DNA of 64,000 nt, taken from positions 41,289,001 to 41,353,000 of the forward strand of contig CM074858.1 in the NCBI GenBank assembly GCA_037501455.1, written 5' to 3'. Within the stretch, counting starts at the first letter, position 1. Each line of letters begins with the position of its first letter. This DNA is from Lantana camara. Its lineage: Eukaryota > Streptophyta > Magnoliopsida > Lamiales > Verbenaceae. Position numbers and translations under genes: made by a program. Below the pieces are notes generated by a model. That model was not told where the DNA came from, ran no database searches, and saw only the letters and a list, made by a program, of their open reading frames with translations. Below, piece after piece: positions 48,135-58,699 of the stretch.

Positions 48135-51100
48135 TGTAACACCCTAAACGGAGAAATGCCACATCCCCCGCACTATGACCCAGACCCGGAACATGAAATG
48201 AAAGTCCATGCCCGAATCCGAATCAGAGCGAACGGGAGACCAACTCACACACTAGGCTAGGCGGATCTAACTTGACCAAAACTCAGAGTGCGGAAGCAAT
48301 TAAAACCAACAACAATAGATAGCGGAAGCATTTAAAACAAAACATGCAAAGCAGGTGACGGGTTCAACTAGCATAGATACCTAATCCCGAATACCAACAT
48401 AAATTAATAATCATCAAGTGCCACAAGGGGCTACCGAATAGTAAAGTATAATCTCAAGTCTACAAGTCTTAAGTATAAGTAAAGTGTATGAGAGGATAAA
48501 TGCAAATAGAAAGACTAGACCGATGAAGTGCAACTCAAAGGACTCACTTCCGCCTAGCAAACGCCAACAACCTGCAACTAAAAGTGTAAATGAGGGGTCA
48601 GTCAACTTGACCGAGTGAGGGGGCTAACGCACACCCACTGTATATATATATGGAGCATAGCACATATCAGAAGGGTGGACTCATGAACCGGAGATAGGTG
48701 TTGCATACCAAAGACATTTCCAAAAGTACCCAAAAGATAGTTATAAGTATAAGCTTTAGAAAACATTTCAGAAACTCTATCTCGATTCATGATTCCCAGA
48801 CAGAACAGAACACATGCTCGGCGAGTACGAGCTTCCAACCTTTACTCCTCAGAACATATCATAAAATACAAAATCAATCCAACCGTCACACCAATGATGG
48901 AGGAGATGTACCGTCCCCAAACCATCCATAACAGACATACCCTCAAGGGGTAGCGAACCCACAAGAGTCCTCCCCGGCCTTAGCCGAAGGCTCAAGATAC
49001 CACACCTTCCCTACAGCACGGGTCGCGTGAAGATATCTCAAATGGAACTACGCACAGGTATATCCCCGACGGCCCTAACCGTCCCGGGGGCTCCTTACCC
49101 ATAGCTCCTCGGATCCACATACATACATACATACATACAGATGCCAATATTTCATGGCCAACGCGCTACATAATCACAACACACTGTTTTTCCAAAATAG
49201 CTTACATATGCTTCAAAAACTGGTTTTTATATATATTCCTACGCTGCAGGGATAGCCCGCCCACGCAAGACTCACACACTTACATTCCCACGCTGCAGGG
49301 ATAGCCCGCCCACGGAGAAGTGCAAGCATAAGGTCATAAAAATATCATATTCAACACGTACATAACTATTATAAGGTATACTCGCATGCAGGGGTAGAAA
49401 TCAACATGTAAAGGCCATAGGTCGCATAACTATACAAAATCCTAAACCTCACCTCGTGAAAGTAGAGTCTGAGAGTGTGAAGGGCCAAACACTCTAAACC
49501 TCAGGCCCACCGGCACCACCAAACTCTGTGATAAGACATACAGAAACCCAGACTTAGACTCTATATGAACCAAACAAGACGCACGGCGTTGCTCAACATG
49601 ATCGTGATTATGCATAAGTGTTCATGTTGTGCTTGGATAAGGTGTCGTGGTCATTCAAGGCATATCAATGCTCAACAAGATCATATTTACAAGCAACCAT
49701 CATGAAATTCCATATCCAAAGATGCAAGATCAATTTAGGAAGTCAATGTATTCACAAAATGCATATTAAATCATCCAATGTCACAGGGTTCAATTATAAT
49801 ATTTGAATTAAGTATCAAGTTCATGACGAGTTATAAAGTGCATAAGTAAGAGCAACTTGATCATATAAACATACAAAGTTATTGTACGTAGATGGCATGC
49901 TTGTTACAAATAAAGAGTGCATTTAATCCACTTAAGATCATACTTTACAACTTCACAACATGTTTGGTACACAAGCTCAAGTCACATTCATAGTTTCATA
50001 AATATTACACTTACATCCCCTAAGTTGATTACTAAGCATAATTGTTCATTTAAAGTGTTTATACAATTATTCAACTAGGAATTAATTACTTACAAGCATT
50101 ACAATTATCAATTTATCGTAATTCATAATATACCATTTTCAAGTAGTAAGAGTAAATCAAGATATTACAATTCTAACTCCTATCATGCATCAAGTCTCAA
50201 GTTGTTCAAGCATCTTTCATGTATCTCAATTTTATATTTGAAACACAATTTACAATAAACATAGCATTGAGAACGTCTCAAATTCATATAGAGAAATCAC
50301 AACAGTTTCGTTCTTCTAAAATACCATTCAAGTTCATTTAGTCACATAAAAGATTAGTTTCTAAATATTACACTAACACCCCTTCATATCTAAACACATA
50401 GCACAAATTCATCACATCGGGATTCAAATTGTAAAACGAAACATTCATGCATATCACAATCCATTCAATACATGTTTTCATATATGATTGGAATACATCT
50501 CCATCAACAAACCAACAATAACCAATTTATTTGCACTTAAAACAATTAATTCAAATAATCACAATTACGCAAAATAATTCGTAATAAATAGATCGAGTGT
50601 CCGATTAACGAACGGAAGATGGCGTTGAACTCACCACAACGAGACGAACATTCTGACCAAACGCCGCCGGAACGCCACCACTGTAGCTGCCGAAATTTGG
50701 CCGGACCGCCGCCGAAGGTCGCCGGAAAAATCCCAAAAAATCATTCCTGAATGAAGTCTTCGTGCCCGTTCCGAATCCTCAATCAATTTCTGGAAATTCC
50801 AAGCCGATTGTCGTAGATCTGAAATCTAAGAGCACGAAAACCCTAAATCTTCAAACTCAAATTACTTCCAAACCGGTGAACCAAAATACGATCCGAAAGA
50901 GGTTTTGTCTTACCCATGACGAGCTCTTCGAAAGCCCTAAGGTAGCTTTCCGGAAAAATCCTCGGAGCTAGTGCCGCCGTTGCACCGCCACTTTGCCACC
51001 ACCGATCCGCCACCAAACCACCGAATCTAGAGTCGCCTGATGACAGGTCACTAGTTCTCGTCGTTCCGAACAACTTTCGTGAAGAGCCCGAGACCAAAAT

Positions 51101-52116
51101 ATGGCCGGAAAAGGCCCCCGTTGGCCGCCAAAGTTTCTGCCGCTGCCGCTACAGTAACTCGCGACGCCGCCGCGAGCTTTGGGCGGCGCGTGCGGCGCCG
51201 TCTCTACTCCGATTGCCGCGGCGCCGACGTCAAACGCTGCTCCAGGAAGTCCTCTATCTGGGCATGTGGCGCGTGTAACAAGGGGATGGCCGGAAACCGC
51301 CACGAAACGCCGGTGAAGTGGCGGCGGTCTGACAGCTCCGCCGCTGCTACTGAAATCCGTCCATAACTCCGCCACCGTTCGTCGTTAGGCCGTGAAATTG
51401 GTACTCTTACGTCGGTCTCGCCGAGATAATCGAAATGGACTATTCGTTTGTTGAATTCCGTCAAGAAACGATCGAGTTATGGGCTCGTAACCGAAGCCGC
51501 GATAGTAACCCTCGAGAGAGAGAAAGTGGGAGAGGAGAGAGAGAGAGAGAGAAAAAAGGGATTGGGAGAAATGTGTCTTGTGCACAAGCTATATACAACC
51601 GGGTATCCTTATCGCGTAGCAAGTAATAGCGCGTACAAATAGTACAAATAATCGTAAATAAAATTGGTAAAGTTACGAATAAACATTCAAGCTCCGAATT
51701 AATTTTACAAATTAAAATGAAAGAGATAGATTTACCAATTAGAGTTTAATTCAATTTAATTTTAGAAACCTTTCGTACAATTTAACGACATTTCGTAAAC
51801 ACATGATTGACAATTAATCTCAAGGAATTCAAGTAAACCGAAATTAAACAAGTTAAGCGACATGATGGATTTAAAATCAACTTGACAATTATTTCATGGA
51901 ATAAATTTGAATTAAATCAAATTAAAAGGTTAGGGTTAAATATGCTCGTAATTAATCAAGTTGGCAATTAATCTTAGAATAATTCGAATGAACACATATT
52001 AAATTGGATTTACATTAAGTCACATAATTCAAGAACTCTTAAATTAAACGCGCACAAGTGTAGAGACTTACTTGTAAATGTCATCAGGATGCCTTTCGAG
52101 AATACGGGGCGTCACA
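48135..52116 (-). repeat. F5 LTR copy 2, 3982 bp
   Basis: Same length as 41013-44994 and almost identical to it. It is the 5' LTR relative to the PBS at 47384. Confidence 0.9.
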
Positions 52117-53158
52117 ACCTTCCCCCCTTAAGAGAACCTGGTCCCCAGGTTCCACTGCAAAAATGTAGATCCTCGTGTAGTAGTGCTCCAACTCTTCTCC
52201 GGAACTCACGTAAGAACATAACTCTAATGGTGAGGCTTACTCCTGTCATCTACACCGAACCTCCTTTAGGATGTCTTGTTATCGTCGAGGTCCGTGCGAG
52301 TACTTGATCCGCTAGTTGTTCGAACTCGATCGGTCATTCCCATGATCGGATAGCTGTAACTGCACCCAACCTCGATGTCGTCTCAGATGCACCACTTGCT
52401 ACCCGTAGTCAGATCAGCGCATAACGCAACCACAACAAACAAGAGAGAATCCCATCTCCCAGTACGTAAGTGAGAGAGCCCCGTCCCTCAGCACCCACAA
52501 GAGAGAGAACCCCGTCTCTCGAGCACACACAAAAGAGAGAACCCCGTCTCTCAAGCACATAATTGAGGGAACCCCGTCTCTCAACCTAAGTCGGACAGAT
52601 TCCAGCATCTGCCAACATTCTAGTTTGAGAAAATCCAGCATTCCTCAAACTCTTAGATTCAAGAGAATCCAGCATCTCCGAATATCTAAGTACAAGAGAA
52701 TCCAACATCTCTCGTGCACAAAACTTAGAAAGAATCCAACATCTTTCTACCACATAAATGGAGAGAATCCTACTTCTCTCCAACACGTAAAAAGAGGGAA
52801 CCTAAGGTCTCTCTTACACATAAATCTACTGATCAATTATTCATACATACACACATCATAGTAACACTTGACGAAAAGTATGCGATGCATGTTTGGTGTA
52901 CCTTATACAACTGATATCGGTGTCCCTTGAGTATAGATTCAACGCTCATACCTCAACTCAAGGGGGATATCGCGATGGAATCCCTATAAAACAAGGTTAC
53001 AGTATGTATGTATGTTGTATGGGAAGTTAGTGAGCAATCAAGAGAGTTTTAAATCACATAGGCATGAATGGTTCACATAAATACATAACTCATTCATTCC
53101 AGCACGGTTCATAACAAGTAGAAATTTCAAGTTACAATTACTAGATCAGGTATCCAAG
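52117..53158 (-). other. F5 internal region, copy 2, truncated
   Basis: It matches 44995-46036 at an offset of 7,122 bp, including the hairpin array (52443-52815). The match stops at 53158, where F4 sequence begins. There is no coding region. Confidence 0.8.
52443..52815 (-). repeat. Hairpin repeat array before the F5 polypurine tract (copy 2)
   Basis: Duplicate of 45321-45693 with no changes noticed in the stems. Confidence 0.85.
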
Positions 53159-53727
53159 TGACGAGGGACGAGCATCAAATAGACACATGCTCAAAGTGAC
53201 GAGGGAAGTCTACCAGGGATGAAAGACGGCTTGTTCGGGCCCGGGAAGGTATTCTTGAGGGGGGGTGCAAATTGCAACTGTGAATCCGGTCAGAGAAGAA
53301 GGAGGTACCAATTATATGCTTGACACAACCAACGGTGAACGGTACACCTAATCATGCATATCACGTACATCATGGATCTTATTGTTATTATATTTAATTT
53401 CTCGTCAGTTGCAAACTAGTTATTTATGAATAATATTTATCTAATTAATACAGTTCTAATTGTTTATGTGACGTTTACGAAATTGTGTTTACAATCGGCT
53501 CCTTGAATTACCTTCGTACATGTTGAGAGACGGGGTTCTCTCCTTTCTTGTGGAGAGACGGGGCTCTCTCATTTCTTACCGAGAAATGGGGTTTTCTCAT
53601 TTCTTGTTGAAAGATGGGGTTCTGTCATTTCTCGTTTAAGAGACGGGGTTCTCTTATGGCTTGTGCATCATTCAGAACTTGACAGTGGACCTGGGGACTA
53701 AGTCCTTTTAAGGGGGGGGGGGAGAAT
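53159..53727 (+). other. F4 internal region, 3' end, with polypurine tract
   Basis: It resembles the reverse of 8406-8640 in F1 (GGTGAACGGTACAC, CACGTACATCATGGAT). It ends in a long polypurine tract, TTTTAAGGGGGGGGGGGGAG, before the LTR at 53728. No gag frame survives here. Confidence 0.7.
53524..53658 (+). repeat. Hairpin repeat array before the F4 polypurine tract
   Basis: Five units with a (C/T)GGGG loop. Stems are GAGAGA/TCTCTC (twice), GAGAAA/TTTCTC, TAAGAGA/TCTCTTA, and one unit with a mismatch (GAAAGA/TCTGTC). Confidence 0.85.
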
Positions 53728-54063
53728 TGTAACGCCCCGAATTTCTTTAATTACATTCTTATGTTTATTATAATTTTATAAATTATATTTTATTAAACTT
53801 TCATAGAATTTTATGAATTCATATTAAATTGAGAATTTATTTCATGACTTGAGAATGTTTATTACGTGAAATAATTGTCGAATATGATTTTATTGTTAAC
53901 TTGTACTTAAATGCTCATCCTTTTAAATTGAGGTACCAAATTGCATGACTTTTCCAAGGACTTAATCAATCAATTAACAAACCATTCATCCTTGATTGCA
54001 TAACTTAAACTCTTGAGGGACTAAATTGCAATTTGAGCATTACACAAAAATCAAGGATGGTGA
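53728..54063 (+). repeat. F4 3' LTR, first part (split by C3)
   Basis: It starts TGTAACGCCCCG and matches 38319-38655. It is interrupted by C3 at the GGTGA site, whose empty form is seen at 38649-38653. Confidence 0.8.
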
Positions 54064-55220
54064 TGTTAGGAATAGTGCCCTAGAAAGCCGATTAGTTATA
54101 ATCCGTTTTGGGACTTTCCTAGTATCACAGACAATCTTTGAATAATATACGATTGATTAATATCATAGGCAAACACTTCTTTATATGCTCTTGTTTGGTA
54201 TGCGTTTACTTTAGCTGTGCATGTATGAGAACTCCCCTAATCCTGATGACTTTAGGACCCTACCATTTAGGTGAAATGGTTCATGAAACGAGCCCTATAT
54301 CACATAAGTCATGATTAGTAAAATACTCCAAGCCGATGAGTCCTACAGACAGTGGGAGTGTCAACCTGACTCCTCTAAGGCTTGCTTGTGGGATCACGCC
54401 CTTAAGAAGGACCACCTTGTTTCATGGAGGTGCAAAGTGTATAGTTGATACGTGCGTGATACATGAGGGTGCTTACTTCAATAAGTAAGTTCACTGAGGT
54501 GCCCAGTGTGAGAAGATTCCTAAATGGGAAAGAAAGTTTCTATTTCAGGAAATGGAAACTTCCAGATTAGGAAATATCTCACGAGTCATTGATGTGATTA
54601 ATTGATCCTTAGACTTGAGGTTCCTTGTCACTTTATGAGTTAACTCTGTAGTCTTAGGTATAAGCTTTAAAGGGTGTCGCCTTAGACAACTGATTCAAGG
54701 CTTATGCTGGGGCTGCACAAGTGACTCATGAAAGTGAATGAGAATCAAGAAAGGACCTACACTTGCATATGCAAGGTGATCTCTTATTGTGTAAGTCATT
54801 CATATGCCATATGGAGTCCTTGGCCAAGGCAGTAGATCAAGACATCAAGAAAAGGGTTTCTTGGATTGAGATCAAATGGATATGAAATCCACTTAGCTAT
54901 AAGACCAGATTATTAGGGTTCTAATTATTCCCTTACCCTAGATCTTGGTTGAGAGATAGTAAGTAGGAGGATTGTATCTCACATAAATCAATGACTTAAA
55001 GGTTCTGTCAAATCCGAACATTCCAATTCAGCTGGGGGTTAAACACCTGTTGCTAGACTATGGTCGCTTAATCTGTGGACTGATTAATTAATTAGTGAAT
55101 TAATTAATTAGGGTCACTGCTAATTGAATTGAGAACCTAGAGGGTCACACACAACAACTTGGTTACATGAGTTGAGGCTTTAAAATGATTAAACGAGTTA
55201 ATCGAGCCTAGAGGGTTCCA

Positions 55221-55289
55221 CACGTGTCAAACCACAGGTGTGGGTCACGTGACTGGACACGTGTCATTGTGACACGTGTGCCACACGTG
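55221..55289 (+). promoter_or_regulatory. Cluster of five CACGTG (G-box/ABRE-type) motifs in the C3 LTR
   Basis: CACGTG occurs at 55221, 55246, 55258, 55273 and 55284. It includes ACACGTGTC, which fits the ABA-response core ACGTGTC. Arms ACACGTGTCA/TGACACGTGT also form a hairpin. The TATA box lies about 300 bp downstream. bZIP/bHLH binding is inference. Confidence 0.65.
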
Positions 55290-55587
55290 ATTGTTTAATT
55301 AATTTGTTAATTATTTAATAGACTTTGGTTTAATTTTGAATTAAAAGGAAAGTCTTATTTTGGAGAAAAATAATCTAGTTAATTAATTATGAATTAATTA
55401 ATTAGATAAAATAAGTTATTTATTTTAAATAAATAAAGTATAAAATTATCCAAAAATAGTTTGGATATTTTTAGCTCTCTTGAAAGTTGATTTGAATTAG
55501 AATTCAAAGTCAAAGTCAAAGTAATAGGAGAGAGAGAGACCAAAATCCTAGCCCATTAAGGACTAGGAATTTTGGCACTCCCTTGCT

Positions 55588-55614
55588 TATAAATAGGGGA
55601 GCTCGAGCTCCCCT
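55588..55614 (+). promoter_or_regulatory. TATA box and adjoining 18-bp palindrome in the C3 LTR
   Basis: TATAAATA (55588-55595) is followed directly by GGGGAGCTCGAGCTCCCC, a perfect palindrome. The arrangement is repeated in the 3' LTR near 63382-63408. Confidence 0.7.
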
Positions 55615-56312
55615 TAGAGCTAATCGAGAATTCTTTTGGTTCATGTGTTGAACACCATCCTTTCTCCAAGATACACAAAACCCTGGGTTAAGCCTAAACA
55701 CTAACTAGAGAACTAGCATCCTTACTAGTTAGATTGTAGCCAAGTTGGTGGACTATCTCTAGAGAGCTTCAAGTTAGAAGTTTTGAAGATTCGAGCTTTA
55801 CCAAAAAGTGGGGATCAAGCAAAACGATCAGAAGGGATGATGAAACGCTTCTGAACCCAACATGAAACGAATGAAAAAATCGAACCAAAGAAGATGGCGA
55901 AAACCGTTCGTCCATATCCTGAAGGATGAATTTTTTCACGAGGGTTTTGTGATTGGCAGTTTTCTGCTTTCGCAAAACTGGGTTTCGAAGGGAGTTTCAA
56001 TCATGCTTTTCTCGTTTCATGTTTCTTTCTTTATGTTATATTGTTAAGAACATCCCTAACATGATTTGAATCTAGGATGGTGTGGATTGCTATCCCGACA
56101 ATGGATTCTGAAGTAGAAAGAGACTTTCGAGGGACGGGTTGTCAAGCCGCGAGAAGAGCGTTCTTGGGTGGCTTGAAACGCTTCAAGAAAGAATAAAAGA
56201 AAAGTAAGTTTTCTATCTCTACGAATTTGGTTACACGATTGCGAGTCCAAGGTCCTTTTGTTGGGAAAAATTTTTAAATTCCGCTGCTTTCTGATTCGTG
56301 TTTTCCAACAAG

Positions 56313-56324
56313 TGGTATCAGAGC
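56313..56324 (+). promoter_or_regulatory. Primer-binding site of C3
   Basis: TGGTATCAGAGC, 2 bp after the LTR end. Confidence 0.92.
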
Positions 56325-56649
56325 CACCTCGTTAATCGTGTTTCTGATTCGTCTCAATTATTCTGAATTTGGTAGAAATTCTTAGGCTTAGATGCGAATT
56401 AGGTATTCATGAGTTCTTTTAGAAAGCCTGAATTACGAAACTGTAATTTTTCTTGAATTTCTGAAACTATTTTCTTGAATTGTGTTTTTGAAAACCGTTT
56501 TGATTGAAATTTATTTAAATCGTGTTTTTTTTTAAATTTTGGATTGAACTGGGTTTTGGAGAAACCCAAAATACGAAACGGAACACTAAAAGGACGAGCC
56601 TAGGCGTGCTAGCACGTCGCACGCCCAGACCCGTCGCCGCCGCCCAGCC

Positions 56650-56792
56650 CTTCCGGAACCGCGCGGGAGTCCCTCTTGCAACCGCGCGGGAGGCCCTCCC
56701 GCCCACGCCTAGGCCCGCCTACGCGCGCCCGCTCACCTGTCCCGCAACCGCGCGGGACAGCCGCCCGCACGCTCCCGCAACCGCGCGGGAGC
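56650..56792 (+). repeat. GC-rich hairpin array with AACCGC loop
   Basis: Four units share the loop AACCGC. Stems: CTGTCCCGC/GCGGGACAG (56737-56760, 9 bp), GCTCCCGC/GCGGGAGC (56771-56792, 8 bp), CCTCTTGC/GCGGGAGG (56672-56693, two G-T pairs) and a weaker CTTCCGG/GCGGGAG (56650-56669). Confidence 0.8.
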
Positions 56793-58039
56793 AGCCGCCC
56801 GGCATCGCCCGCACGCGAGCAGCAGCAAGCTGCGCACGTTGCGCGCAGGGCGCGCGCCTAGCTACCGGCAAGTGCTCGTTCCGGGCCCGATTTTCGTGTT
56901 TTCGTGTTTTCGGTCCTTGAAATCCCGATTTAATTTTTCTGTAAAATTTTATTTTATTAAATTTGAATTATTTTTGAAATAATTGTTTAAATTGGGATTT
57001 TGAAAATATAAGCGATTTAAATTTTGGAAAAATTACAAACTTTATTTTATGAAAATATTGAAAGAATAAAATTATTAATTTTCAGAAATTAATTGGAATT
57101 TTATTGGTTTATAGTTATTCGGGTTTTATTGAAAAGACTCTTGAACAAGAATTGCATCTAAGTCTTGTTTTAAGCTATTAGAACTTAAAGCGAGAATTTT
57201 AATTTATTGGTTAAATTTAAATTCTTGCAATTTATGCATGTTAGGTGATCATGGGTTTAGACTTATGTATGGTTTTAATTTATGCACATGGATGGTTTAA
57301 ATTGGGGTTGGAGCCCTATAGTTGCGTTTTTCAATTGAGGTTGGAGCCTCACTTATGTGCGTACTGTTATGTGATTCTTTATGTGGCTTTCCATATTACT
57401 GTTTTTGAGACCGGGGTATGCCCCGTGTAATTGTCTAAGGCCAATATGAAGATTGAGCCTTATTACTTTATGTCTTTTTCTTTTTATTGTAATTTGAGAG
57501 TATAGATAGGTGGTGAGGTTTTATTTTCATTTTGGAGACAATGCACCCATGGAGTAAGATGGACCACATTCAAGTAACAAGGAGGCCATAAGTGACGACC
57601 CCTCAAAATGTTAGGGAGGGGAATCTCAATTGTAAAATGTAATAGAGATAGGGCTCGTATTTTGTTACCGCTTTCCCTTATGTGATTTAAACTGTTTATG
57701 TGGCATGTATGTTAGAACTTGTGATTGTGGAGTGGCTCCCACATATCACGCATAATATAGGTAGAACCCATGATCATCTCATGTTAGTATCATACTAGGA
57801 CATGTTATCTGTTTATGTGCTTGTTTGAAATGCATTTAAGTTGTACTTGCATTAATCAAGACTAATAAAATCGGATAATATATATGTTGGTGAGGTCGAA
57901 CCGAACAACTCTTCGGTTGATTCGAAAATTCCCATTAAATATTAAGCTCATTTCGAATAATAGGTATTTAATTCGAGATGCAAATTTTGAATTAAATTCC
58001 TAGCATTCCATCAATATGTTTTAAGTTTAGTAAGTAAAC

Positions 58040-58387
58040 CTAGTTATTGTCCGCGAGTCGTGGGATAGCTAGTGGAGCTTATTAGTTCTTAGTTACCTAA
58101 TTGATCATTTTAAATGATCAATATTTCGTGGTTAATTTTGGCAAGGGCGATGTCCGCGAGTCGTGGGTCGTTCGAACTAAGTTTTGATCATGATCTTATG
58201 ATTGATGGGTCTGGCTTAACGCCTAAGTAAATATGGATGTCGCACGAGTCGTGGGTCCATATTGAAAGATAGGTGATGCAAAAACAATTACTAAGAGTTC
58301 TAAAGGAGTTAGAATTGGTAAGTTGTACCTACCTAGGATTTTACGTAGAATGTCCGCGAGTCGTGGGTTCGAGGTAAAATGCTTAGG
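58040..58387 (+). repeat. Four hairpins with a shared GAGTC core
   Basis: The core TGTCCGCGAGTCGTGGG (58048, 58151, 58351) or its 18-nt variant (58238) is flanked by different complementary stems: CTAGTTAT/ATAGCTAG, GGGCGA/TCGTTC (with G-T pairs), AATATGGA/TCCATATT and ATTTTAC...GAA/TTC...GTAAAAT. The core can itself fold as CCGC-GAGTC-GTGG. Confidence 0.85.
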
Positions 58388-58699
58388 ATCTTAGTACCCA
58401 TTGGGAAACGCGTTCCTCTTAGATCTTTGGGAATTATAGATCTTTGAAAAACAGTGGGAGCTACATTAGATTAAAGACCTTATCTTTTGTATATCGTTAT
58501 AATTCAGCATGCTCACATTTTCTCTGCCTAGCATTTAGGTTGTAGTTCTGTGATTCTCTACAATATGAAATGCAAACCCATTTGTATCCATCCTTAAGTC
58601 AAAAGAGTTGACTAAGTCCTAACTAACTCTGATTGGCTTCGGACCCTAAAATTCGTTTTAGATTCCGAATAAGAGAAAGGCGTTCTCTAAAGGGCGAAG

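Larger units (their letters stand above)
41013..53158 (-). mobile_element. F5: gypsy-type tandem (LTR, internal, LTR, partial internal)
   Basis: Two 3,982-bp LTRs lie exactly 7,122 bp apart, with an internal region between them and a second, truncated internal copy after the second LTR (to 53158). The orientation is minus. No gag or pol could be recognised inside, so it is a non-autonomous element. A TRIM-like cluster sits between the PBS and the second LTR. The right side breaks directly into F4 internal sequence without a closing LTR. Confidence 0.8.
54064..56310 (+). repeat. C3 5' LTR, 2247 bp
   Basis: It begins TGTTAGGAATAG and ends GTTTTCCAACA. It is very similar to 61828-64000, with some indels: a 22-bp stretch near 55843 is absent from the 3' LTR, probably lost between two copies of ATGAAACG. 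Confidence 0.92.
56325..58680 (+). other. C3 long leader, rich in predicted hairpins
   Basis: About 2.35 kb between the PBS and the gag remnant. Open frames in 56522-56920 come from the GC-rich repeat block and have no family resemblance. The leader holds three separate groups of hairpins: 56650-56792, 57304-57462 and 58040-58387. Outside those I see AT-rich text without features. Confidence 0.6.

Noticed and set aside
56522..56920. 132-aa open frame rich in Pro, Ala and Arg
   Set aside because: It is a by-product of the GC-rich hairpin array; composition follows the repeat, and another frame is open too.
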